DNA of 64,000 nt, taken from assembly GCF_014851395.1 (NCBI RefSeq), contig NW_024041150.1:48632183-48696182 (forward strand). The letters are read 5' to 3'. This DNA comes from Micropterus salmoides. Lineage: Eukaryota; Chordata; Actinopteri; Centrarchiformes; Centrarchidae. A program made the position numbers and the translations under genes. Positions 32,025 to 43,733 of the stretch are shown here, one piece after another. Below the pieces are notes generated by a model. That model made no database searches. It was not told the DNA's origin and worked only from the letters and a program-made list of their open reading frames with translations. Position 1 is the stretch's first letter. Every line of letters starts with the position of its first letter.

Positions 32025-32700
32025 CCGAAACAAAAAACATCAACGCGATTATAAAGCATATTATGATTGCGCTGTCAGAGTAAATGCCTTCAAGGGAGCA
32101 GGTAGGATAAAATGTTTGTCTGATTTGCAAGTGGCCAACTTGCCAACTTAGTTAGCTACTGTTAAATGATTATATGTCATTTGCCTTGCTAATGTTAGAT
32201 GTTTACATTTTGCCATCCTCCTTACTACCCTTTGGATATTTGTGTTTTAATGCAAGTTCAACAATAATTTTACTGCGGGATTGTGCTATGGTGTTTCTCT
32301 ATGGTAAGCTTACATTAGCTTTTTGGCTTGTTGGTTGTGTGTGAGGGAGCCTTACGATCGATGCAAACAGTATTACAGTCGGGATTAGGCTGCCAAGGCA
32401 GACCGCCGTATCTGCGGTGTCAAAGCCGGGAAAACAAACAAAGCCAGTCTAAGCGCAGTAACATCACTTACTGCGGTTTGCCTTGGTATTAGCTTGGGTT
32501 TTGTAGTTACTGCAATTTTGACACTGTCTCTGAAACGGGGCAAAATTAAAGTAGGAGACAGAACAGATGTTTTGACATAGCGATCCATCTTTGTGGAACC
32601 AGCACTGTAGAAAAAGTGTTTCCGTTTCTGTTACTACCAACATACACGGCTCATGTCATCTACCGGTCCTCTTGGCAGGTGAGCCAAAACTTTAATTTCC
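32025..32700. other. No gene recognised
   Basis: Unclassified DNA between the LINE and duplicon A copy 2. The minus-strand 67-codon frame at 32385-32588 lacks any motif. Confidence 0.35.
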
Positions 32701-33660
32701 ACCCCTGGGTGTAAGGTAAGACAACCTGCATGTTTTTACAATTATTATTTGTTTAGATTGTATAGCCCATTTACTTTTCTGCACACCGTTGCGAGGAGCA
32801 GCAGCATGACTCGGGTGGTCAAAAATGCCTTTTTACTCTGATAGTTCCAATACTTATAGCTAACAATTTGTGATATGCTTCAAGTGTTTAATATCTATAC
32901 ATGTTTGTGTAGGCAAGTCAAGTGTTGATTTGAGAGGCTAAATTGATTGTCTTCTCACTGTCGGCCACTTAGGCCGCCTGGTCGTCAATTTAAAAAACCA
33001 AAACATTAATTTTAAAAACAACAAAACAAACTCTGTTCACATATATGAAAGTATTTAATAAACCAGCTAAACACATGTCAGAGTAAATATCCTACATGCT
33101 AGATGTAACCATAGACTGCATAAAGGATGTAAGACAGTACTGGAGTAAAAGAATGGGGACATGATGAGTCACTCTGTCGACCTGTTGGCTGCAGAGTAAC
33201 TCTGCTGACATCTGGTCCTTTAAACTAACTCACACATTCAGAGAATCAACCTGACTTCCTGGAAATAACACATGGTAACATTAAGTAACATGATTTAAAA
33301 TTATCTGATTTGTGTTATTTATTTTGTTTTCAGTTACAGGGTAGGATTTTCTGTTTTGTCCAAGCCTGTAAAGATACCAAGTAAATTACTTTGTTGTTCT
33401 TACATATGCTTAATATCTGAACATGAGAAGCTTCACACATGTTCTTTTTACAAAAGCAGTGCTCAGATATATTTCATCAGGGAAACATGTCAGTAAGACT
33501 CAAATAAAAGTACTTATTGCCGTGAAAGGCTCTTTTAACATTTGATGTTAAGTTTGAAGGTGATGCCTGATGTGTTTTTCTTTATCTCATCATGAAAGTG
33601 AAATCTATAAATGTGGTGCAGTAAAGTAAGCCGACACACGGCTATATGTGAATGGGAAGT
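32700..33660. repeat. Duplicon A, copy 2
   Basis: It aligns with 10855-12310 in the same order and orientation, with indels. It marks the left part of a second duplication unit whose V-set gene has decayed. Confidence 0.65.
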
Positions 33661-33779
33661 ACCAGCACCTATTATTTTTTACTTCAAGCACTGTTTTCAA
33701 CATTACTGTTGTTGTTCTGTAGAGCACAGTGAAGTGTGCTTAGCTGTCACAACCCACAGTGGATAAATCTTATTTTCTG

Positions 33780-34050
33780 TTAGATATTTGCATCACATTA
33801 AACCAGTTCTCATGTTACTGTGTCCACCTTCCGTAGCCCTTTTATATCATTACTCATCAGTAATATTGTAGTTTATATATTTTTGTTGTCAATCTTTATT
33901 TGCATGTAATGCACTAGTTCAGCTTTCTTGGAAATCACCTGACAATCCCTGCTCCCTCAATTGGGCAGGACAACAGCTACAAAGCAGGAAGAAGATCTGG
34001 TTTCTGATTTGCTGCTGCAACTCTGCTGTGAAGGCGTCAAGGTAAGAGAA

Positions 34051-34090
<40 letters not shown>

Positions 34091-34140
34091 ACACGCTCAT
34101 GTGCGTGTATGACTCACATACAAACAACAGTATAAAATCT
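33780..34140 (+). pseudogene. Gutted V-set promoter/leader remnant
   Basis: It matches 40690-41060 upstream of gene D: TTTATATATTTTTGTTGT, TCAGCTTTCTTGGAAATCACCTGAC (E-box changed to CACCTG), TTGGGCAGG and CAGGAAGAAG. Where gene D has CTCTGCTGTCATGG and a 70-nt leader exon, this copy has CTCTGCTGTGAAGGCGTCAAG|GTAAGAG. The start codon and nearly all of the leader are deleted but the splice donor survives (34042). A (GT)n run follows at about 34053-34084. Confidence 0.6.
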
Positions 34141-34591
34141 GGAGGCCAGAAAAAAACAAATGTGACAATAGACCTCTCAACATACAATCTGTTTTAAGAT
34201 TTGTATCGTTTGTATTTACATTTTATCTGTTGTGTTTATCTACAGCTGCTGTAAAAAGTACATTTCCCCAGTGTGGGATGAAGTCTATCTTATCTTAAAT
34301 ATTTGAGCATTCTTTCAGTCCCTGGGTTTGGTTGCCAGATGATTTCTTATTTTTATGTCCTTTTACCAGTAATGTTTTATATAAATATGTATAAGCAACA
34401 CTTTATAGCAGTGTTCATGTTATTGTGTCCAACTTCTGTGGCCCTCTCTCAATAAACAAATGTCTGACTCAACCTGACATTTCACTGTTGAGAGATTACC
34501 ACTCTTGATTTCTATATGGGCGGTGTGTTGTGAAGAAAAGCTAAAGAGCAGTTTAGTTTCAGTTTAACCAGCTGCTGCACCTCAGTCTGTC

Positions 34592-34661
34592 ATGGCTGCT
34601 TTAACATCAGCTCCACTTGTGGTTTTGTTCGCATGTTCATGGATCTTTGTTCTGTGTCAAG
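34592..34661 (+). pseudogene. Orphan signal-peptide exon of a V-set paralog
   Basis: This 70-nt open exon encodes MAALTSAPLVVLFACSW... and ends CAAG|GTAAGAG, as in genes 1, D and E. The following intron resembles theirs as far as about 36.56 kb, but I found no V-set exon or hinge/membrane exon before the next leader at 40970. The exon is therefore probably the remains of a paralog that lost its body, unless it is spliced far downstream to the exons of gene D. An upstream block (34230-34500) matches the one before gene E (49370-49565). Confidence 0.6.
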
Positions 34662-34664
34662 GTA

Positions 34665-34667
<3 letters not shown>

Positions 34668-34733
<66 letters not shown>
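34668..34733 (+). repeat. (GT)33 microsatellite right after a splice donor
   Basis: A pure GT run starts seven bases after the exon end at 34661. Shorter GT-rich runs follow the same donor in the other copies (16010, 41048, 49803, 34053). Confidence 0.95.
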
Positions 34734-34736
<3 letters not shown>

Positions 34737-35484
34737 CCAGTATAAACTTTTGTTTTCCTCTATATATACACAACAGCATAAAACCTAGATATCAGAAGAT
34801 GATCCCAGACAGGACAGAGTTACGGGTGAAGGCAGCACAGACAGACAGCAGCAAACTGGAAACTGCTGAGTTTTAACTTTCAACTCTGACTTTATGCCAG
34901 TGAAAATAAATTCACTGAATAATGTATTATTACAAATTAAAATATGTACATTTACAATCTCATTACATAATTTCCAGTTTGACATTTTGATAGGTTGATA
35001 GCAGATTTGATTAAATTTGGTTAAAAACTAAATTTAATTATAGGTTGAATTCAGTGAGAGCATAAGAAAACAGCATAAAACAAAAAGTCAAAGTTATCAG
35101 TTAAGTAAATTTACAGAACATAATTCACGTGTTATCAGGAAGTTGATCCCACAAAGAGAGCGTTAAAAGAAATGTCATAGGAAATGCTTCAGCTTGATTT
35201 TAATGTAAGGGTTTAAATTTTGACAAACTAACTTACTGTGGCTATAAATATAAACATGTATGTTGTAATTGTGTGACAAAATATTAAAATGTTGTTTTGA
35301 AATTTTATAAAACCTTTTAATTAACATATTATTGTCCTGCTCAAATTACTAAACCTGGTGTGGTAATTTCAGACATCATGTTTCAGGTAAAAAGGTTCAA
35401 ATGAAATGCACCACTAATGTGGATTCATATAACCTGATGCAAAGAGGGAACTCACATATCTGTCGACACAGAACCGCGGAGACG

Positions 35485-36020
35485 TAAGGCAAGTTTATTT
35501 GTATTGCACAATCTAACAACAAGGTAATTCAAAGTGCTTTACATAAAACATAAAAGCAACAGGGAAATATGTCAAAGTTTAAAAGCAACATAAAATATAA
35601 TAAAAGTTACAGTGTTACAATCAGGGTTAAAAGAGTTAAATGGAAAATAATAAAAAGCTAAAAACAAAGACAAAGAAACAGGACAGTAAAAGTGCAGTGT
35701 AAGTTATCAATAAAAAGAAAAATCTTAAATATTTAATTAAAAGCTGTGGTAAAAAGAAAAGTCTTCAGTCTTAATTTAAAAGAACTGACTGTTTCAGCAG
35801 ACCTGCAGTTATCTGGGAGTTTGTTCCAGATATACGGAGCATAAAAACTGAACGCTGCTTCTCCTTGTTTAGTTTTGACTCTGGGGACAGAAAGCAGACC
35901 TGCCCCAGACAACCTGAGAGGTCTGGATGGTTCATAACGAAGCAGAAGATTGGAAATGTATTTTGGCCCTAAACCATTTAGTGCTTCAAGAGACAGAAAA
36001 TCAACTTCAAAAAGAAACCC
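35485..36020 (-). mobile_element. L2-type LINE 3' fragment
   Basis: The reverse complement of 35760-35990 reads KALNGLGPKYISNLLLRYEP, LRLSGAGLLSVPRV and SFYAPYIWNKLPDNCRSAET, the carboxy end of an L2-type reverse transcriptase ORF. A 3' tail follows with CACTTTGAATTACCTTGTTG on this strand and an A-rich part. It inserted into the intron of the orphan-leader paralog. Confidence 0.7.
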
Positions 36021-36299
36021 CTGAAGCTAAATCCTCAGGTCCAGGAACCAAATCAAGCAGTTGACGTCTTCATATAAGAAGCCCTGCAAAATCAACAAAC
36101 CATCCAAAATCCAACACCCTCAGTAAACCGATTTATTACAGACACACTCTTTTAATACATATATTTTAAAAAGGGAACTATTTCTTCATAATCATTTATT
36201 TATTCCTAAACATTTATATATCCTATTATTTTAAACAAGACATTGGACCCATGCCTCCCAGGTGTCCCCCAGCAACTTCTCCTGAGCCCTGAGCTATCT

Positions 36300-36560
36300 C
36301 TCCAATCCCATGAATAAACTAACAAATCTCAGAAATAAAAACAGATGTGACAATAGACCTCATAACTGTTTAAGATTTATAGTACTGAAGTTTTTTTTAA
36401 AACTTCATTAACTAATTACCTTTTTATTATGATGATTTATAGATTCACCTTCTGTTGAATGATCATTAGGAGAGAAATGTGTGAAACTTCCTGTATCACC
36501 TTCATTTACTGATTTAAGAACTGTAATTTCAATTCAATATGTACAGCAATTACTCGTGAT
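36300..36560 (+). pseudogene. Residual intron 1 of the orphan V-set paralog
   Basis: TGTGACAATAGACCTCATAA and GATCATTAGGAGAGAAATGTG, then CTTCCTGTATCACCTTCATTTACTGA, match the intron 1 segments at 34.16 kb and 41.44-41.65 kb. The match fades after about 36560, before the point where the V-set exon should be. Confidence 0.55.
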
Positions 36561-37977
36561 ATCTTATTATAATAATTACTTTTATTATTTGATAATGAAT
36601 TTTCATGTAAAAAAATCTGCTGGTTGTCACATGTGAAGATTTGCTGCTTTTCATTTGTTTGTTAATAAAGTTGAGGTTTGGACACAACAAGCATTGTGAA
36701 GGTGTCACTTTGAGCTCTGAGTAACTGTGACAGCATTTCTCACTGTTAACAGAATCTTTACAAACAATCAATCAATTAATGGAGAAAATAATCAGCAGAT
36801 TGATCCAGAATGAAAATAATCATCAGCTGCAGTCTGATAGTTCAAAATGAGCTCCAGCTCAACAACTACAGCAGTAAAATGCTGCTTTATATTAATGTGT
36901 GAGGAAAAATAATCTGATGGTAGAATATTTAATAGTACAACAGTCACAGGGACATTAAAGTACATTTTCCTGATTGTACTCACATACTTTTACTTCAGTA
37001 TTTTTTTCAATGCAGGACTTCTATTTGTAGCAGAATATTTTTACAATGTAGTACTTTTACTGTAGTTTCTGTATACTTGATCCACAACTGCTTTTCTCAG
37101 TCTTTAACAAAAGGAAACTAATGATCTGTGATGTGTCTGTTTCTGACAGCGTCCACTGTTGGCAGATATTTCTGTATCTTTGACTTTAAACACAATATAA
37201 AACTAAAGTCCTGCTATCAAAATGTTACTTGTGTCAAAGTACACAATTACTAGCTAATTTTACATGATGTTGGCAGGTAAATCTGTATCAGTGTGTCGTA
37301 TGTTCAGTCTTAATCTGCAGAGTAACCTGTGAGCAATCTGTCAGCTACATGTTTTCATTTCACATGTTTACAATGAAGGAACGATCAGAGCTGTTGATCC
37401 TGTTAATGCTGCTCTGATCTGAGCTGGAATTAAAAGCAGCTCAACCGAAACTCACCTGAGCTTCCAGGCAGCCGTCCAGCTTTCAGGTTGGACAGCGAGC
37501 ATTATGTCCTCATTTAAAACCAGGAAGCTGACAGTCCAGTCTGACTCTTTATATTATAACAGACAGACTTTATATCAGTTATTTGTTGACTTTTGAACAG
37601 CTTCCTGTCTTTAGAGCAGAGATAACCAAGAGTCAATAAACCAGATAAAAACAAGATCATCAACTTTCTTTAAGCGTAACTCTGGAGCTGAGAAACAAAA
37701 GCGAAAGCTGATGGCTCTGAATGTCTGTCTGGGCATGTCCCTGTGATTAGAAAACAAAATGTTGGGACATTTAGAGGGCAGAGTTTGGCATGAAGCAGCT
37801 CTGAGCTCATTTTAACTTCACCATCCCCCACACGTCAGTCTGAGTCAGGATGTGGGTTCAGTTCTTCCTCCTTACTGTTGGCTGGCAGAAACATGAGAAC
37901 ATCATGTGTGTCTGAAGACACAGTTTTGTAGTTTCCCTCTGTGACACATCCACTATTGTGTCCTGTGGTGTATAATA
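36560..37977. other. No gene recognised
   Basis: AT-rich DNA where the body of the second V-set paralog would be expected. ATGTGGGTTCAGTTCTTCC at about 37850 could encode a short hydrophobic leader, but it runs into a stop within 20 codons and has no convincing donor. Confidence 0.35.
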
Positions 37978-37979
37978 TA

Positions 37980-39610
37980 CAGTGGGTACGGAAAGTATTC
38001 AGACCCCTTTAAAGTTTTCACTCTTTGTTTCATTGCAGCCATTTTCCAAAAATCAAAAAAGTTCATTTTATTTCTCAGTAATGTACACTCAGCACCCCAT
38101 CTTGACAGAAAAAAACAGAAATGTAGAAATTTTTGCAAATTTATTAAAAAAGAAAAACTGAAATATCACATGGTCATAAGTATTCAGACCCTTTGCCGTG
38201 ACACTCATATTTAACTCAGGTGCTGTCTATTTCTTCTGATCATCCTTGAGATGGTTCTACACCTTCATTTGAGTCCAGCTGTGTTTGATTATACTGATTG
38301 GACTTGATTAGGAAAGCCACACACCTGTCTATATAAGACCTTACAGCTCACAGTGCATGTCAGAGCAAATGAGAATCATGAGGTCAAAGGAACTGCCTGA
38401 AGAGCTCAGAGACAGAATTGTGGCAAGGCACAGATCTGGCCAAGGTTACAAAAAAATTTCTGCTGCACTTAAGGTTCCTAAGAGCACAGTGGCCTCCATA
38501 ATCCTCAAATGGAAGACGTTTGGGACGACCAGAACCCTTCCTAGAGCTGGCCGTCCGGCCAAACTGAGCTATCGGGGGAGAAGAGCCTTGGTGAGAGAGG
38601 TAAAGAAGAACCCAAAGGTCACTGTGGCTGAGCTCCAGAGATGCAGTCGGGAGATGGGAGAAAGTTGTAGTAAGTCAACCATCCCTGCAGCAATCCACCA
38701 GTCGGGGCTTTATGGCAGAGTGGCCCGACGGAAGCCTCTCCTCAGTGCAAGACACATGAAAGCCCGCATGGAGTTTGCTAAAAAACACCTGAAGGACTCC
38801 AAGATGGTGATAAATAAGATCCTCTGGTCTGATGAGACCAAGATAGAACTTTTTGGCCTTAATTCTAAGCGGTATGTGTGGAGAAAACCAGGCACTGCTC
38901 ATCACCTGTCCAATACAGTCTCAACAGTGAAGCATGGTGGTGGCAGCATCATGCTGTGGGGGTGTTTTTCAGCTGCAGGGACAGGACGACTGGTTGCAAT
39001 CGAGGGAAAGATGAATGCGGCCAAGTACAGGGATATCCTGGACGAAAACCTTTTCCAGAGGCTCTGGACCTCAGACTGGGCCGAAGGTTTACCTTCCAAC
39101 AAGACAATGACCCTAAGCACACCGCTAAAATAACGAAGGAGTGGCTTCACAACAACTCCGTGGCTGTTCTTGAATGGCCCAGCCAGAGCCCTGACTTAAA
39201 CCCAATTGAGCATCTCTGGAGAGACCTGAAAATGGCTGTCCACCAACGTTTACCATCCAACCTGACAGAACTGGAGAGGATCTGCAAGGAGGAATGGCAG
39301 AGGATACCCAAATCCAGATGTGAAAAACTTGTTGCATCTTTCCCAAAACGACTCATGGCTGTATTAGATCAAAAGGGTGCTTCTACTAAATACTGAGCAA
39401 AGGGTCTGAATACTTATGACCATGTGATATTTCAGTTTTTCTTTTTTAATAAATTTGCAAAAATTTCTACATTTCTGTTTTTTTCTGTCAAGATGGGGTG
39501 CTGAGTGTACATTACTGAGAAATAAAATGAACTTTTTTGATTTTTGGAAAATGGCTGCAATGAAACAAAGAGTGAAAAATTTAAAGGGGTCTGAATACTT
39601 TCCGTACGTA
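37980..39610 (+). mobile_element. Tc1-like transposon with long inverted repeats, one frameshift
   Basis: The ends are CAGTGGGTACGGAAAGTATT and, at the right, AATACTTTCCGTACG. The inverted repeats extend about 200 bases (37980-38190 against 39400-39610), and TA precedes the left end. The transposase starts at 38357 (MSEQMRIMRSKELPEELRDR), with helix-turn-helix segments (GYKKISAALKVPKSTVASII), the first Asp in LWSDETK and a GGGSIMLWGCF motif. At about 39055 the frame shifts, and the second Asp (TFQQDNDPKHTA) and Glu (NPIEHLW) are in the next frame, ending at 39396. The DD34E triad is thus present but split, so the element is inactive unless a intact copy acts in trans. Confidence 0.85.
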
Positions 39611-39679
39611 TGTGCATTTCACGCATAACAGTTTAAAATAGCACTGTAGCTGCAGGACAGAAGAGCAGTGATTGGTGGT

Positions 39680-39895
39680 TATGTAGGGACTGAACCCTTC
39701 TATAGAATTTGACCTCTAACCCCTTGTTTTGATATCCTATATAAGCTGTGTTTGATGTACGGAAAGACAGAGTGGTCATCGGGCTGGGTCACTCTCCAAG
39801 CTGCTGCAGAGCTTGTAATTAATGCTGAACTCCTTGATGTAATAAACTTTTATGATCAAGAACAGTGTCAAGCGGGTTTCTTCTCAACACATTAT
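39680..39895 (+). repeat. Possible solo LTR fragment
   Basis: TGTAGGGACTG, a TATA-like CCTATATAAGC (about 39737), and TGTAATAAACTTTT (about 39838) are spaced as in a retroviral LTR. No target duplication or partner LTR was found. Confidence 0.3.
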
Positions 39896-39960
39896 TGCAG
39901 CATTATTGTTCGGACACCACAGTCCCTAAGCAACATACTTAACCCCCAGTTGCTCCAGAT
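39896..39960 (+). repeat. SINE middle fragment
   Basis: CCCTAAGCAACATACTTAAC and CAGTTGCTCCAGA are a diverged piece of the window's SINE family. From here to about 40690 no gene is seen. Confidence 0.35.
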
Positions 39961-40689
39961 GATAAATAATATGATAAAAACAGACGTGGGCCACTTTAGG
40001 TAAAGTATAACTTGAATAAGTAAACTCCTCTTCTTTACCAAGTTGGTCAGTAAGGAATCTTGTTTAAATTGTTGTTGACAACAACAAACGGTTTGTCATG
40101 TGAAAGCACCACTCGTAATCGTTGCCCAGCACTACTTTGTATGTTTTATTTGAATGTCAGTATGTCTGACACACACAGTATTGATTATTTGTTTTATTAT
40201 TTAATGGTAGTGTAAGACCTGGAGGCTTCTCTGTGGGCCCTCCCTTGAGGCCTCCAGGAGAGCCACATGTCTGACACCACTGTGACGATGCAAGACAAAC
40301 ACAAACACACGCTAATATTCAGATGCACATTTCACCTATTTCACATTTCACATATTGCATTCAACCCACATTTATGTTACAACTGACAACCAGACTATGA
40401 GGTGAATTATAACATTTTACTTCTTGTGTTTGAGTCTAAAAGCATTTTCTGTCTGTGTTGCAGAGAAAACACATCATTTATTAGCAAACACACGTGACTA
40501 ATTTGTGTCACATTTTGAAGGCTGTGGCTTAAAAGAGCTCCAAGGTACAGACAGAAACGTCAAAAATGTTTCAACTCATAATGCAAACTACATATTTTTT
40601 CTCAAATCACTCCCAACATTTTTAACATGACTTTTGTTGTTTTTAGAGCACATTAAAGTTTGCTTTGCAGTAACAACTGTCATAATAAT

Positions 40690-40969
40690 ATAACATAATT
40701 CCTCTTTTCTGTTGGAAGTTTGCATCACATTATAGTGTTCATGTTATTATGTGCACATTCTGTAGCACTTTAATGTCATTACTCATCAAACAATCTTGTA
40801 GTTTATATATTTTTGTTGTTGTTTTGGCCTATATGCGTGTAATGCAGTAAACAGTTCAGCTTTCTTTGAAATCACGTGACACATTTCCTCCTCGCTTGTT
40901 TGGGCGGGTCTACTGTAAAAACAAAAAACTATACAACAGGAAGAAGAACCCAGTCTGCGCTCTGCTGTC
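40690..40969 (+). promoter_or_regulatory. Conserved upstream block of V-set gene D
   Basis: It contains TTTATATATTTTTGTTGTTG, an E-box in GAAATCACGTGACA (40873-40878), GGGCGGGTCTACTGTAAAAA, and AACAGGAAGAAGAACCCAGTCTG just before the ATG. Equivalent blocks precede gene 1, gene E and the two leader remnants, so this is the best candidate core promoter of the family. No classical TATA box position is certain. Confidence 0.45.
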
Positions 40970-41298
40970 ATGGTCGCTTTAACATCAGCGCCATTCGTGG
41001 CTTTGTTCGCTTGTTCATGGATCTTTGTTCTGTGTCAAGGTAAGAGGAGTGTGTGTGTGTTGGACTGTGGCGATTCATTGACGTCAACGCCATCGATTAT
41101 GAAAATACGTAGATTTGCATAACTTGGCCTGGACAACAAGCCGCCATCTTTGGCATTACGGGCTTTTCCCATAGAGCCGTATGTGAGCAGGAAGTGATTG
41201 AGTGGCGTGTCTGCTCTGTAAAACGTCTCTGATATTACACAGAGGTGAAATAAATCCATGTCAGAAACATTTAAAGTTTAAATAAAGTTCTGACGGTC

Positions 41299-41330
<32 letters not shown>

Positions 41331-43702
41331 ATATTGTAACACAGCAGTGATGCGGAAGTTAGACTATGTGAGAAGTAGATCAGCAGGAAGTTGATGGATA
41401 AATTATCTTTGATTATGTTGATTTATAGATTTATCTTCTGTTGTTGATGATCATTAGGAGAGAGATGTGTGGAACTTATAAACTTATTTACTTACAACTG
41501 TTTATTAATTATATGTCTGTGTATTGTGCTGTTTTTCACGGTACATGTAGTGATGCAAGTTCCTAATGGATAAATAAAGTTATTTGAATTGAATTGAAAC
41601 TTCCTGTATCACCTTCATTTACTGACTTAAGAACTTTCTTAAAAACTGTAGTCTGAACAGTTTATACAGCAATAACTCCTGAAAACTGTCTGTTGTTGTA
41701 ACTCATATTTTCAATTCTATTTACAACATATTCATTATAATTTATATTCAAATACAGTTTTTTGTAGACTTAGACTGACTCTGCAGGCTGCTGGATATGT
41801 TTGTAAAGTTTATTATGAGCTGACTTGTGAACAGAGTCTCCACCTCTGACCTCTGTTCTTGTCCAGCACTGTAGTTTACTGTGTGGACGGATGGACAGCA
41901 GAGACCAACATGTGTCCTCTCCCCTCTCGTGGTGTCTGTCCATGCAGATCCAGCAGCTTCATTTGTCTCTCTGAGAAGTAAAGCAGTTTCATACTGTAGG
42001 GACTCTTTCCTCAGTAGAAGTAGTTCAGACACAGTCTGAGTAGAGGACGGACAGACTGGGGACACATTTGGAAAACAAGGACAAAGATTCAAAGCTTCTA
42101 GGAAATAATAAACTTCACATGTTTAATATTTCAGCTGTTTGTTCAGGCTCAGAAATGCTGATGTCTGTATTCAGATGGGAAATAATATCAATAATCAATA
42201 ATCTCCAAACAAGCAGAAAGCAGATGAAAGTAAAATGTCTCCTGTCTGATGGTGCGGAGGACGACTTGACTGACAGCTGTAGAAATGAGCAACATGAAGT
42301 CAGCGTGCAGCTGCAGCAGAGGAGTTAGTCTCTCCTTTCTGCAGCTGGGACTCAAGTTGTCTGAGAACAGGGTTTGAAATGCTGCTGAGTTCACATGTGC
42401 TGTTTTATAGAGACCTGATCTCTGCTGCTTCCATCAAAAGATGTTTGAACAACAGGAAACATTACAAGTCCTGACTGGAGGCTTTTCTCTTTCTGTTCAG
42501 GGACACAGGAGCTGAAGGAGACAGTGAAGCCTGGAGAGGACGCCACTCTTCAGTGTCGGGGTCACAGAGGTGCTGACATAGAAGTGATAAAGTGGAACAG
42601 ACCTGACCTGAAGTCAGATGATATTTATGTCTTCTTCTTCAGAGACAACTGCTCATATGAAAACAACACGCATGAATCTTATCGTGGTCGAGTGAAGCTG
42701 AGAGATCCAGAGATGAAGGACGGAGACGCTTCTGTGATTCTGAAGAACGTCAACATCAACGACACTGGAACATATCAGTGTCGGGTTAGAGAGAAAAAGG
42801 AGAAAGGCAAAGCTGAACTGATCAGCATCATCATGCTGACAGTGACAGAGCCAGGTGAGTCTCTTTGTCTCTCAGGTGAGTGTGTAGAGCTCAGAGTGTC
42901 TCTTTGTCTCTCAGGTGAGTGTGTAGAGCTCAGAGTGTCTCTTTGTCTCTCAGGTCAGCGTGTAGAGCTCAGAGTGTCTCTTTGTCTCTCAGGTCAGCGT
43001 GTAGAGCTCAGAGTGTCTCTTTGTCTCTCAGGTGAGCGTGTAGAGCTCAGAGTGTCTCTTTGTCTCTCAGGTCAGCGTGTAGAGCTCAGAGTGTCTCTTT
43101 GTCTCTCAGGTCAGCGTGTAGAGCTCAGAGTGTCTCTTTGTCTCTCAGGTCAGCGTGTAGAGCTCAGAGTGTCTCTTTGTCTCTCAGGTGAGTGTGTAGA
43201 GCTCAGAGTGTCTCTTTGTCTCTCAGGTGAGCGTGTAGAGCTCAGAGTGTCTCTTTGTCTCTCAGGTGAGCGTGTAGAGCTCAGAGTGTCTCTTTGTCTC
43301 TCAGGTGAGTGTGTAGAGCTCAGAGTGTCTCTTTGTCTCTCAGGTCAGCGTGTGGAGCTCAGAGTGTCTCTTTGTCTCTCAGGTGAAGCTGCTTCCTGGT
43401 AGTCGAGCTGAGAAACATCACAGATCAGATGTTTGTGTTTTAGAAAGATGTTGCTGATGAGACTTTAGAGGAAACAGCTGCTACGAGTCATGTGATCAAA
43501 GTGCAGTAGATAATGTCTGACATTCTGTTCACCTGCTGACAGCTGATACCTCACACCTGTTTCTGCTCTGCAGGTCACACAGCTGGACACAAGGAGGGAG
43601 GAGACAAGGAGGGAGGAGACAAGGAGGGAGGAAACAAGGAGGAAGGAGACAAGGAGAGAAATGTTGGACTGAGAGTCGCTCTGCCAGTTTGTGTGATTGT
43701 TC

Positions 43703-43733
<31 letters not shown>

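Noticed and set aside
37850..37910. Leader-like ATG reading MWVQFFLLTVGWQ
   Set aside because: It meets a stop within 20 codons, has no good donor at the end of the hydrophobic part and no Ig exon nearby.
42876..43382. Regular 39-bp repeats as a possible CRISPR array
   Set aside because: Units are contiguous with no spacers, lie in a eukaryotic intron and are in register with a splice donor; it is a minisatellite.
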